DNA of 64,000 bases from CAWBRT01 sp963814745 (GTDB taxonomy: Bacteria > Acidobacteriota > Terriglobia > Terriglobales > Acidobacteriaceae): NCBI GenBank assembly GCA_963814745.1, contig CAWFEA010000001.1:558001-622000 (forward strand). The letters are read 5' to 3'. The translations under genes and the position numbers were made by a program. Below are positions 1-8,237 of the stretch, one piece after another; position 1 is the first letter of the stretch; every line of letters begins with the position of its first letter. Under the pieces are notes generated by a model. That model saw only the letters and a program-made list of their open reading frames with translations. It searched no databases and had not been told where the DNA came from.

Positions 1-1250
1 GCCAGAGGACCGGTGATCTCGGTGTCCTCGGTCAGGGGCGCGGAGATGAACTCCAGGCCCTTGCCCATTGCCTCAAACTCTAGCTTGGCCGCCTGCTTCG
101 GCGGCTCTGTGGAGAGCAAATGCCCGGCCGGCTGCAGATAAAATTTGGTCCACTGGGTGCGCGCGATTGGCCACTCGTTCTCGAAGCGCTCGACAAAGCT
201 CTCGCCCGGATGGCGAACCTGCAACTGCACCTTGGGCCGCTCCCTCCAGCCGTTCTTCTCGCCCTTCAGGAAGTGAGCGAAGAACTGCTTCTGAATGCCG
301 ACGCCGTAGTCGGTGTAGAAGTGTGTCCAGTGCTCGATGCCGTGCATCTCCAGCCACTTCTGTCCGGAGGCGGCACGTACGAAGGATTCGACGTTGCCGC
401 GAGGGTGCAATCCCGTGCCGCCCCAGTTGCCGGCCGAGAGGAATGGCACCTTCACTTTGTCCCACTCCGGAGAACGGTCGCGATGGTACTGATCGTCGAG
501 CGGATGCGCCAGGATCATGTCGCCAAAGTCACAGCGGTTTTTGGCCAGCTCCTTGTCGGAGAAGGTCTCGTCGCCGCACACCAGCTCGCCGGTCACCACG
601 CTGCGCGGGCCGCGCTCGCCTAGACCGTATTGCACGCTTTTCACCTGCACGTCGTACCAGGCGGCCCAGAAGGTGGAGACCATGCCGCCGTGATGGGTGG
701 AGTCGCGATACCAATCGGCGGCACCCTCCCAGGCGCACATCGCCTTCAAATGCGGCGGTTGCATGGAGGCGACCTGCCACTGGTTCATGGCGTAATAGGA
801 GATGCCGTTGATTCCCACCTTGCCGTTGGACCAAGGCTGCACTCCGGCCCACTCGATACACTGGTAGAAGTCCTTAGTTTCACGCGGCGAGAAATGATCG
901 ACAAAGCCCGGCGAACGGCCGGTTCCACGCGAGTCCACGCGCACCAGGGCATAGCCGTCGGGAACCCACTTCTCCGGATCGGCCACCTCCCAGTTCTGAT
1001 ACTTATTGGTCGAACCATAGGGAACGTCCGGCCGGGCAGCGATCATGATGTTCCACGCTCCGGGATAGCCATCCTGGAACGAGAGTCCCTTGGCGTACGG
1101 GCCGTAGGTGATGATGACCGGATACTTGGCTTTTTTCAGCGGACGGAAAACGTCAGCCCGGAGTACCAGGCCGTCCTCCATCTTGATGGGAACATCCCAG
1201 TCGATGTTCATTCCGTCGCGAACTTCGCTGCGTTCAGCGCTTATATTCAT
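1..1250 (-). CDS. CocE/S15-family hydrolase, C-terminus cut by window edge
   Basis: Alpha/beta hydrolase of the X-Pro dipeptidyl-peptidase S15/CocE group, which cleaves acyl esters or peptides; the substrate cannot be read from sequence. The frame runs from ATG 1250 leftwards about 416 codons without a stop, so the C-terminal jelly-roll domain lies outside. Seen: PVIITYGPYAK near the N-terminus, nucleophile elbow GISYYAM, and an EMHGIEHW stretch expected to carry the catalytic His. AGGAG lies about 13 nt upstream of the start. No signal peptide is visible, so it is probably cytoplasmic. It is a close paralogue of the divergent gene at 1755, with the same motifs in the same order. Confidence 0.85.
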   Translation of the reverse strand, partial: MNISAERSEVRDGMNIDWDVPIKMEDGLVLRADVFRPLKKAKYPVIITYGPYAKGLSFQDGYPGAWNIMIAARPDVPYGSTNKYQNWEVADPEKWVPDGYALVRVDSRGTGRSPGFVDHFSPRETKDFYQCIEWAGVQPWSNGKVGINGISYYAMNQWQVASMQPPHLKAMCAWEGAADWYRDSTHHGGMVSTFWAAWYDVQVKSVQYGLGERGPRSVVTGELVCGDETFSDKELAKNRCDFGDMILAHPLDDQYHRDRSPEWDKVKVPFLSAGNWGGTGLHPRGNVESFVRAASGQKWLEMHGIEHWTHFYTDYGVGIQKQFFAHFLKGEKNGWRERPKVQLQVRHPGESFVERFENEWPIARTQWTKFYLQPAGHLLSTEPPKQAAKLEFEAMGKGLEFISAPLTEDTEITGPL

Positions 1251-1754
1251 TGCTTCTTCATTTCTCCTTGCGATACTCCTTAAATCGTCTATGTTCCGCG
1301 GTACTGCTTAGCAATATAAACGGATCAGTTCGTATGCCCGGGGACGAGCAGAGGCTTTCTTGCGTTTGATCGGGTTAACCCTGGGTTCCCGGCAGTGCCG
1401 TCTCCGCTTGCTTCCGCACGACAGGGCTGCACGAGAGGCCTGGCGAGCTGCTGCCGCAGTCGGGCCGTTAGTCGTTTCCAATACGGTAGGCAAGTGTTCT
1501 CCCCTCCTTGGCTTCGAGCATCGAAACCCGTTCGCTTGGCCCTCGAGGGAGCGTGCCTGAACAAAGCGCAAAAATGCGCGTTCCACGCTATGAGCGAAGC
1601 GTTCGGATGTCTGTGACAGTTGGCCATATCAGGTGTGACACGTCGATGCACGCCAATTTACCCTGCTGCCGGCAACGGTGCCGCACTTCCAGCCGCAATT
1701 CCCGGAGACCATTTTGAGCAGGAAAGTGTACTATTCGCTCAAGGAGCGTTGAAG
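1251..1754. promoter_or_regulatory. Intergenic region between two divergent hydrolase genes
   Basis: About 500 bases separate the start codons of the two divergent CocE-like genes, so promoters for both should lie here. I see no convincing -35/-10 pair, no RNA gene and no small gene with a ribosome binding site. Confidence 0.35.
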
Positions 1755-3524
1755 ATGAGTCAAGCGAGCCAACTGGGTGAAGTCAAGATGCGAAGCGAGA
1801 TTCGGGACGGAATGCGCATCGAGTGGAACGCGCCAATCCCCATGGATGACGGGATTATTCTGCGGGCGGACATCTTTCGTCCGGTTGCCGATGGTCGCTA
1901 TCCGGTCATTCTGACTTATGGGCTTTACGCCAAGGGCCTCTCCTACCAGGAAGGCTATCCGATGCAGTGGGAAAAGATGGTCGCCGATCACCCCGAGATC
2001 CTCGAGGGCTCGACCAACAAATACCAGAGTTGGGAGGTCACTGACCCGGAACGTTGGGTGCCGCATGGCTACACCGTGGTGCGGGTGGATTCCCGAGGCG
2101 CCGGCTGGTCTCCGGGATTGCTTGATCCCAATTGCCCGCGAGAGGTGGACGATCTCTATCTTTGCATCGAGTGGGCCGGCACCCGACCGTGGAGCAATGG
2201 CAAGGTGGGCATGCTTGGCATCTCTTACTATGCCACCAACCAATGGCAGGTGGCGGCGAAGCAGCCGCCTCATTTGGCGGCGATCATTCCATGGGAGGGA
2301 CAGAACGACTTTTACCGCGATTTCCTCTATCACGGCGGCATTCTGTCGCAATTTCAGCAACGCTGGGCGAAGCAGCAGGTGGTGAGTTTCCAGTACGGAC
2401 AAGGAGAGAGGGCCAAGAGAAACTCCAACACCGGCGAATCGGTCGCCGGCCCGGTGACGCTATCGCCGGAAGAGCTGGCCAAAAATTGCGTGGACGCGTA
2501 CCAGGAGACTAAGAAGCATCCTCTCTATGACGAGTTTCACCGCGCGCGAGCCGCTGATCTTTCGAAGATTACGGTGCCACTGCTGACCTGTGCGAACTGG
2601 GGAGGCCAGGGCATTCATCCCCGAGGCAACTTTAATGGCTTTGTCGAAGCAGGGTCGAAGCAGAAGTGGCTCGAGGCGCACGGCGAGTCCCACTGGTCGC
2701 TCTTCTCCAGCGGCTATGGGCTTGCCCTGCAGAAACGCTTCTTCGATCACTTTCTGAAGGGCGTAGACAACGGCTGGGAAAAAGAACAGCCGCGGGTGCA
2801 ACTCAATATCCGCCATCCGGGCGAGAAGTTTGTGTTGCGCGCCGAAAACGAGTGGCCCCTGGCTCGCACGCAATGGACGAAGCTCTATTTGGATCCAGCG
2901 GGCATGGCGCTCAGTCAGAGTCCTGTCGCGAAAGGCACGGGCATCGAGTATGACGCATTGGGGAATGGCCTGACTTTCTGGATGCCGCCGATGCCGAAGG
3001 CGACCGAAATTACCGGCCCCTTGGCAGCCAAGCTCTTTATCTCGTCGTCGAGCAAGGATGCCGACTTGTTCCTGATCGTGCGCGTCTATGATCCGGAAGG
3101 CAAGGAACTGACGTTCTTTGGTTCGACCGACCCCAACACGCCGATTGCCAACGGCTGGCTGCGGGTTTCCCATCGCCGCCTGGACCCGGCGCGCAGTAAG
3201 CCGTATCAGCCCTATCACCCGCATGATCGCGTGGAGCCGTTGACTGCGGGCGAGATCTACGAGTGCGACATAGAAATCATCCCGAGCTGTATGGTTGTGC
3301 CGGCGGGCTGGCGGGTCGCGCTCAGTGTTCGCGGCAAGGATTACGAGTACGAAGGCGAGCTGGACGAGTTCGGCAAGAAGTTTTACTACGGCACGCGGGG
3401 CACAGGCGGGATGACGCACAACGATCCTGACAACCGGCCCGCCGACGTATTCGGCGGCAAGGTGAAGCTATACGCTGGAGGCAAGTGGGAATCGTATCTG
3501 TTGGTCCCGATCATTCCATCGTGA
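1755..3524 (+). CDS. CocE/S15-family hydrolase (589 aa)
   Basis: Complete paralogue of the hydrolase at 1-1250. The open frame continues upstream to 1620, but ATG 1755 is preferred because AGGAG stands 8 nt before it and the protein then begins like its divergent neighbour (RSEIRDGMRIEW against RSEVRDGMNIDW). Seen in order: PVILTYGLYAKG, the nucleophile elbow GISYYAT, an EAHGESHWSLF stretch for the catalytic His, and a C-terminal half with ADLFLIVRVYDPEG and GWRVALSVRGKDYEYEG typical of the S15 C-terminal domain. No signal peptide. Expected role: soluble esterase or amidase of unknown substrate. Confidence 0.9.
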   Translation: MSQASQLGEVKMRSEIRDGMRIEWNAPIPMDDGIILRADIFRPVADGRYPVILTYGLYAKGLSYQEGYPMQWEKMVADHPEILEGSTNKYQSWEVTDPERWVPHGYTVVRVDSRGAGWSPGLLDPNCPREVDDLYLCIEWAGTRPWSNGKVGMLGISYYATNQWQVAAKQPPHLAAIIPWEGQNDFYRDFLYHGGILSQFQQRWAKQQVVSFQYGQGERAKRNSNTGESVAGPVTLSPEELAKNCVDAYQETKKHPLYDEFHRARAADLSKITVPLLTCANWGGQGIHPRGNFNGFVEAGSKQKWLEAHGESHWSLFSSGYGLALQKRFFDHFLKGVDNGWEKEQPRVQLNIRHPGEKFVLRAENEWPLARTQWTKLYLDPAGMALSQSPVAKGTGIEYDALGNGLTFWMPPMPKATEITGPLAAKLFISSSSKDADLFLIVRVYDPEGKELTFFGSTDPNTPIANGWLRVSHRRLDPARSKPYQPYHPHDRVEPLTAGEIYECDIEIIPSCMVVPAGWRVALSVRGKDYEYEGELDEFGKKFYYGTRGTGGMTHNDPDNRPADVFGGKVKLYAGGKWESYLLVPIIPS

Positions 3525-3678
3525 ACGTCGAGTGCCGCCCTGGGCCGAATTGTGGAGGTGGCCCAGGGTGGTCTCAAAGGAGCTCATGGCGCGTGGGTGG
3601 GGCACAACGTTTGCTTCATTCCGCGCGCCGGAGCAGCGGGCCGATTGGGAACGAAAGCACCGCGGGAACCGTCGCCGG

Positions 3679-4046
3679 CTAGAGCAATACTAAAGTTGCT
3701 GTATCCCATAACCGCAGTGCCGAAAGCAGGCGGCAGGGTTGTCTGCCGTGATGGCCTTAAGGATTTGGGCGACGGCTTGCTCCAGGACCTCGGTCGTGCG
3801 GGCCTTGGCGGCACGCAGCAACTGCTTGAGCTTCGCCCAAGCCTTTTCGATGGGGTTGAAGTCGGGTGAGTAGGGCGGCAGGTAGAGCAGTTCGGCGCCA
3901 GTGGCTTCGATCAGCTGGCGTACACCTTGGACCTTGTGGGCCGACCAATTGTCCATCACAACCAGGTCGCCGGGGCGGAGCTTGGGGCATAGTACCTGCT
4001 CAAGATAGAGCAGAAAGACATCGCCATCCGTGGCCGATTCGATGGT
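3679..4046 (-). pseudogene. IS630-family transposase remnant (C-terminal half)
   Basis: The C-terminal half of an IS630/DDE transposase reads leftwards and stops at 3690. Seen: TIESATDG, the catalytic VVMDNWSAHK and LPPYSPDFNPIEKAWAKLK, where the Asp and Glu belong to the DDE triad. The reading frame enters directly from the IS1380 terminal repeat at 4047, and the first IS630 residue is the Thr of TIESATDG. The N-terminal half is absent and was not found on the far side of the IS1380 element, so this copy cannot move on its own. Confidence 0.85.
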
Positions 4047-5740
4047 CCTAGCCCGCTTTATGCATGAAGGCTCCATAAGTGGCTTTCGGAGGGACGAAGT
4101 TGCGGTGATGGCGTGGATGGCAGCGTGAAGCGTCCAGTGCTGCGGGCTGTGTGGATCACTTGTGTGTCTGAACTGGGCAGCCGCGAGCTTTTCGGGTACA
4201 GTGTTTCCCTACCTGCTGTTTGCGTAACCTGGAAAAGATGTTTTGAAGGAAAGAGCGGCCCGGCTATCCCGGCGAGGCTCCGAGCGCCAGTGCCACTCGC
4301 CGGAAGGTAGGTAGAAACGGGAACGACGTGGGCAGGTGCACGACCACGCGGCGCACCGAGACCAGCACCCGGGCGCCCAGCTTCAGCAGTCGCTCGCGGA
4401 GCATCCAGACTTGAGCCCGTGCGCAAGCGGTACCCGTGGCCCGCAGCCGCAACTCTTGCAGCAGCACGTAAGCGGCGGCGGTGAGCAGCACGCGGAACTG
4501 GTTGGCCCAGAAATCGCTGCAACTGGTGCGGTCGATCTGGAGGTCGTGCAATTCCTTGATGCGATTCTCAATTTCGCCACGTTGGCAATAGACCTTCTCG
4601 TAAAGGAACTGCGGACTCTGTTTCAGGTTGGTGATGACGAAGCGCGGGTTATCTTTTGGCTCTTTGCCCTCGGCCCGAACCACCTCGGCCTTGATGATCA
4701 TGCGGCGTTGCCGCAGCCACGTACTGGCTGCGTAGTTGGCTTCTCCATAGACGTGCTCGGTCTGGCCACTCTGCCGGGAGAGCTTACGAACCTGCCGCAT
4801 CGCTGGCTTAGCCCTACGCTTCAACACCGCATTGTTGGCCATCGCCACGACATACTCAAGGTTCGGCTCGGCATCCAGAAACGCCAGCAACTCGGGATGC
4901 GCAAAACCGCCATCGAGGCGAACCCGAAGCTGTACGCCGGGGAAGAAGTAGCGAATCAACTGCGTCAGTCGGCGCAGAATCCCCACCGCTCCTACCGCCG
5001 CCGTCGCGTTGCCGGGACGCAGCACGGCGGCGCACAGATACTGCTCGGCTTCCTCATTGAAGCTGACCAAGCCCATGACCGGCAGGTAGCACCAGCTGTC
5101 GTAATGACCGTTAAAGAACGTTAACTGCTGCGCCCCGCGGGTGGGATCAGCGGTCGGGTCCAGATCGATGGTGACGCGATGAGCACGACCCCGCAACCGC
5201 TGGGCATGGCGCTGGATCACGCTGGCGGCCAGCGCCTCACTTATGCCATAGAGATCCTTGGGGCCGACGGCGTTCTCGAAGCGCGACAGCGTCGGCTGCG
5301 AAGCCAGATCGCGGCCCGTGACCGGGTCGCGGTCGAGCAACATCTTGTGAATGGGATCGGCCGCCAGACGGGCCGAGTCGTTGGCGTCCGGATAACCGCA
5401 GGCAATCGAGAACACACGCTGCGCCAGCAACTCGCGCACGCTATGATCGACCTTGCCCGCTTGCCGTGCGTCGCGCAGACATCCAGCCAGACCGTCGATC
5501 AATCGGTAGCGGCGATCGGCGGCCTTCAGCAGCATGGCTCCGCCATCGGAACTGCCCAGTCGCTGATCGAATTGGATTACGGCGGGCTTGGCAAAAATCT
5601 CGGGGAACAACAAACACGGTGTCGTGCTATCGTCAATCACGCGGAAGCCTCGTTGGTTGCTTCAACCGCTGTCTAGACAACATGTTTGTAGCACAACAGG
5701 CTTCTCGCGCCTCCAAACTTCAAGAATTATCTGGGCTAGG
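4047..5740. mobile_element. Complete IS1380-family insertion sequence
   Basis: The left end at 4047-4069 and the right end at 5718-5740 form an imperfect terminal inverted repeat. Both begin CCTAGCCC and both end TGAAG, with 15 or more of 23 positions matching. They enclose one transposase gene. The flanking bases differ (TGGT on the left, TCCG on the right), so there is no target duplication. An IS630 fragment lies on one side and a helicase fragment on the other. This pattern fits an IS-mediated deletion or recombination rather than a simple insertion. Confidence 0.8.
4264..5640 (-). CDS. IS1380-family transposase (458 aa)
   Basis: Full-length DDE transposase. Seen: the N-terminal segment FDQRLGSSDGGAMLLKAADRR, then TIDLDPTADPTRGAQQ (first acidic residues of the catalytic core), VRLDGGFAHPELLAFLD (second Asp region) and GEIENRIKELHDLQIDRTSC (Glu-containing region), an order typical of IS1380 transposases. 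The length is normal for the family and there is no frameshift. About 100 bases lie between its start and the right terminal repeat. It should be active if expressed. Confidence 0.9.
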   Translation of the reverse strand: MIDDSTTPCLLFPEIFAKPAVIQFDQRLGSSDGGAMLLKAADRRYRLIDGLAGCLRDARQAGKVDHSVRELLAQRVFSIACGYPDANDSARLAADPIHKMLLDRDPVTGRDLASQPTLSRFENAVGPKDLYGISEALAASVIQRHAQRLRGRAHRVTIDLDPTADPTRGAQQLTFFNGHYDSWCYLPVMGLVSFNEEAEQYLCAAVLRPGNATAAVGAVGILRRLTQLIRYFFPGVQLRVRLDGGFAHPELLAFLDAEPNLEYVVAMANNAVLKRRAKPAMRQVRKLSRQSGQTEHVYGEANYAASTWLRQRRMIIKAEVVRAEGKEPKDNPRFVITNLKQSPQFLYEKVYCQRGEIENRIKELHDLQIDRTSCSDFWANQFRVLLTAAAYVLLQELRLRATGTACARAQVWMLRERLLKLGARVLVSVRRVVVHLPTSFPFLPTFRRVALALGASPG

Positions 5741-6405
5741 TCCGTTCAGGCTCAAAGCGTGAACACAGGCGGACCCGCAAACGTGGCTGTACCGCCATTG
5801 TGAGGAGGCATCGTGCCGTATCGCTTTGTAAGCCAAAAGACGCGTCAGAGCTAACGTCAACTTTTGACAGCTTTCCGATTTTGCTCACTCGCAACCTTGC
5901 TAGAGCGAGACAGTGGTTACAAGAGAATACTCGGGGTGAGCGCCGCTGTGGCTTGGTGGCGAGTTCGGGCGCCGCTCGCCTCCGGGCTCATGGAATAGAA
6001 ACATCAAAAGCAATTCGCGACGCATATTCTTATCCGCACTGGTTTCTGGCGCCTAGTCGAGATGTCCGCTCGTCTTACCAGCTTGAGATTGTTGCGACTG
6101 AATTCGAGATTCAAGGCCTTGAACTAGATAATATCGGCTTGTGCTGGGGCGGCGACTTGACTTGGGATTGCAACTTGAGAACCTGGATACATTCCGATTT
6201 CCGAGGAACGCGTTGGGAACTTATACGATTGGTTGCCCGGCGCAGACGCGCCGAAAATAAATACCGGGTTCTCCTAACACGCGCCCGTGAGGCACTGCTG
6301 ATCTGGGTACCTCAAGGCGACAAGGACGATCCGACCCGAAGCGTGTCTGCTATGGAGCAAACGGCAGATTATCTTCTCAGTTGCGGCGCGAATGCACTCG
6401 ATTGA
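5741..6405 (+). pseudogene. DUF2075-type helicase, 3' fragment
   Basis: C-terminal part of a DUF2075 (Schlafen-like/superfamily 1) DNA/RNA helicase. Seen: FPILLTRNLARARQWLQ, GLVASSGAARLRAHGI, VRSSYQLEIVATEFEIQGLELD, LCWGGDL and NKYRVLLTRAREALLIWVPQ, which are the late motifs of this family. The N-terminal half with Walker A and B is missing; the IS1380 right end is at 5740. GTG 5800 could start a 201-aa product but has no support as a true start. Probably inactive. Family members sit both in defence loci and in ordinary chromosomal regions. Confidence 0.8.
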
Positions 6406-6474
6406 GACCGCGCGGCGACAGGCTCTGTACTGATCCAACGCGCCGCGGAACTGGAGCACCTTTGACATCCTTAG

Positions 6475-6693
6475 TTAAAACTTGCGGCGGTCGCGGATAT
6501 TGTCGAAGCTGACGGCGAGTTCTTGGCCCAGACGCATGTCCGCATTTATGATCGGCTGATCGTCGAGCTTGCCAAATACAAGTTTTGCTTCATCATCACA
6601 ACTCTCGACGTAAAGCCACATCCATTCACTTTCGCCGGAAGCCGGATGAGTGACCTCGATCTTGACATGTTCTCCGGGTTGGTACTTTGACAT
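6475..6693 (-). CDS. Small conserved-looking protein (72 aa), function unknown
   Basis: Reads leftwards from ATG 6693; ATG 6702 is an alternative and neither has a strong ribosome binding site. The sequence is compact and hydrophilic: YQPGEHVKIEV, SEWMWLYVESCDD, LVFGKLDDQP and RLGQELAVSFDNIRD. The pattern of a W-M-W-[LV] strand, then FGxLxNxP-like and LGxEV-like segments resembles DUF2314-type domains, but I only suspect this. It lies between the helicase fragment and the tRNA-Pro fragment. No signal peptide or membrane segment. Confidence 0.5.
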   Translation of the reverse strand: MSKYQPGEHVKIEVTHPASGESEWMWLYVESCDDEAKLVFGKLDDQPIINADMRLGQELAVSFDNIRDRRKF

Positions 6694-6739
6694 GGGTCGC
6701 ATTTTAGATTGTTGAGGCGGGTTCGAGAATTGAAAATAT

Positions 6740-6786
6740 TGGTCGGAAAGAGGGGATTTGAACCTCCGCCCCTGGTCCCAAACCAG
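6740..6786 (-). pseudogene. tRNA-Pro(UGG) 3' half, integration scar
   Basis: On the minus strand the sequence runs from an anticodon stem-loop CTGG-TTTGGGA-CCAG (anticodon TGG) through a variable loop and T arm (GGTTCAAATCC) to a 3' CCA at 6740. The D arm and 5' acceptor strand are absent; the bases beyond 6786 do not pair. This is what remains when a tRNA-targeting integrative element duplicates the 3' end of its target. No intact tRNA-Pro is in the window. Confidence 0.75.
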
Positions 6787-7234
6787 ATGACTCCTTCGCG
6801 CACGCAACGATCATGTGAATACTGCTGTGATGTCAGGGCATTCCGCCGAAGAGATAAACCCGGGTAGTACATTCTCTCCTTCCGCCGAACCGGACTACCT
6901 TATTGGCCGGTCCGGGCGACGCTCTCTGGTCCCTTTTCGATCGGAGATACTGAGACAAATGCCAGGAATACGCATAATTTCGGGCAAAGACTATTTCTTA
7001 AGGCGGAGATAACGACTGAATGGCGGGCAAAGCAGAATGCGAACCGACGGTACTTTTCTCAATTTCGGAAACGGACTACCGTATTGGCCAACAGAGAATT
7101 CTCCCAAAAAGCCGGCGCAGCAACCAGAGAGACACCCGTCTCCAGTACACTTCGAGAAGCACAAGTCGCGAAAAATGCCCGGAAAATGCGAGGTTCCGAG
7201 CGTCGTCTCTGTATCAATCGGATAATAACGACTT
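6787..7234. repeat. Decayed integration-site region with 18-bp direct repeats
   Basis: No gene is recognisable. An 18-bp direct repeat of the form CGGACTACC-T/G-TATTGGCC occurs at 6891-6908 and 7072-7089 with 17 of 18 identities. Between them, at 7021-7053, the sequence TGGCGGG...GCGAACC...CGGTAC resembles, gaps and substitutions aside, the tRNA-Ser 3' end at 7235. I read it as an eroded attachment site. Confidence 0.45.
7021..7053 (-). pseudogene. Eroded tRNA-Ser 3' end (possible)
   Basis: On the minus strand the segment ends in CCGCCA with a T-arm-like GGTTCGCATTC, and it lines up with the tRNA-Ser fragment at 7235-7264 if one 3-nt gap is allowed. Several substitutions break the T stem. 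This is a resemblance and not a confident tRNA call. Confidence 0.3.
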
Positions 7235-7290
7235 TGGCGGGAGAGGGATTCGAACCCCCGGTACGGTTTCCCGTACAGCGGTTTTCAAGA
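7235..7290 (-). pseudogene. tRNA-Ser(UGA) 3' fragment, left attachment site of the island
   Basis: Bases 7241-7290 are identical over 50 bp to 21678-21727 in the intact tRNA-Ser(UGA). The outer acceptor end matches as well except for 3 nt missing here. Identity stops inside the anticodon loop. The orientation is the same as the intact gene, giving the direct repeat expected at the two ends of an element integrated into a tRNA 3' end. Confidence 0.85.
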
Positions 7291-7357
7291 AGAGAGCCGC
7301 CCTGCCCCTGTTGCTAGGATTCAATGACTTAGCCTCAGCATAAGTGCTGCTGTTCGG

Positions 7358-7981
7358 GTGAAATTAGGCCATTTGGAGCCAACTATGCACCCGAAAATGC
7401 ACCCAGGGAGTCAGGTTGTTTTGCCAACGGTCAAAACAACGGTTTACCCACCCGAAAAAGGGCAGAAAAAGCCGGGCCCAACAGACTCGCCCAAGCCCCT
7501 CCCGAGCCCGCCAATGCACCCGAGTAGGCACCGGAAAAGTGAACAATTGCGCAATGGTCAAAACAACGGATTGCTGACCCCAAAAAGCGCAAAAATAGCA
7601 CCTCCCCAGACGCCTCCAGACGGCGTTCATGCACCCTCTTCATGCACCTCCCAGACCCTAGAGGCCATCGCCCGCGACTTTGTGGCAAAGGTCCACCGCG
7701 ACTGTGCCGAAGAGCTCGCCCACGACCGCAAGGCCCTCAGAGCCGCCGTCCTGCGCTTGGTACGCCGTGAATTACCTCTAAGACGTGGCCGCCCCAACGA
7801 TCCCCGGATAGATGCCGCTGTGCGAATGGTCGAAGAAGGAAAGAGCATCAAGGAGATACTGCGGCTCCAGACCCGCAATTTTGACAAGGTGGACACCTAC
7901 GGGCGTTATCTGGCGGAAAAGGGATTACGAACGGCAGTCACCCGCAGGCGCAAACTTACCCGCAACGCACACCAGAAATAG
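7358..7981 (+). CDS. Island-edge protein with conserved C-terminal domain (up to 207 aa)
   Basis: Function unknown. The C-terminal 80 residues (RGRPNDPRIDAAVRM, GKSIKEILRLQTRNFDKVDTYGRYL, TRRRK) nearly match the protein at 54950-55306. They are basic and helical and could be a DNA-binding domain. The start is uncertain: GTG 7358 opens the frame, ATG 7514 is inside it, and neither has a good ribosome binding site. The N-terminal 100 residues, rich in Pro and in His-Pro pairs, may be untranslated repeat DNA read through. Its position just inside the attachment site suggests a role in integration, excision or element control, by inference only. Confidence 0.5.
   Translation: MKLGHLEPTMHPKMHPGSQVVLPTVKTTVYPPEKGQKKPGPTDSPKPLPSPPMHPSRHRKSEQLRNGQNNGLLTPKSAKIAPPQTPPDGVHAPSSCTSQTLEAIARDFVAKVHRDCAEELAHDRKALRAAVLRLVRRELPLRRGRPNDPRIDAAVRMVEEGKSIKEILRLQTRNFDKVDTYGRYLAEKGLRTAVTRRRKLTRNAHQK
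7385..7649 (+). repeat. ATGCACCC direct repeats next to the left attachment site
   Basis: ATGCACCC occurs at 7385-7392, 7397-7404, 7514-7521 and 7629-7636, with ATGCACCT at 7642-7649. The first pair is spaced 12 bp start to start. The same motif with the same 12-bp spacing recurs beside the tRNA fragment at 54646, and a pair lies at the end of the integrase gene at 21562. Possible integrase arm sites or regulator sites. Confidence 0.5.
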
Positions 7982-8016
7982 GCAGTGGGTCAGTTTCCGG
8001 ATTGCTCGTGATCCGG
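7794..8016 (+). repeat. Long duplicate of 55118-55340
   Basis: About 222 bp, from the codons for NDPRIDAAVRM through the stop codon and about 35 bp beyond, nearly match 55118-55340 with only a handful of substitutions. Upstream halves of the two genes are much more diverged, and identity ends abruptly after GTGATCCG on the downstream side. This points to recent gene conversion or a shared element end. Confidence 0.8.
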
Positions 8017-8237
8017 CCGGAACAGCGCAGAGCCGTCGGGGAAACCTTGCCACAAGCCGACTTCCCGATACTAATTCAGCACTCGATGAGGGCATCGGCG
8101 ATCATGCGCTCGTCGATATGAGCGACCGGGGATGAGCGACTGAGATCCGTTCGTCATTGCCAATCCGGTCGGATCCTTGCGGAGGTTGCAGGTTACGCTG
8201 AGCTCAGCTAAATTAGGTGCGAGAGTTGGAGCTGTAC

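Noticed and set aside
68..811. Long rightward open frames over the first kilobase
   Set aside because: They are Arg- and Pro-rich antisense shadows of the CocE-like gene; the leftward frame has clear hydrolase motifs.
1325..1651. Leftward frames in the divergent intergenic region
   Set aside because: No ribosome binding site, compositionally unlike a protein, and contradicted by the positions of the two real starts.
2460..3419. 319-codon leftward open frame inside the hydrolase gene
   Set aside because: Antisense of a protein with strong family motifs; its own sequence matches nothing.
5741..5799. Missing IS630 N-terminal half right of the IS1380 element
   Set aside because: The translated frames show no IS630 N-terminal or catalytic motif there.
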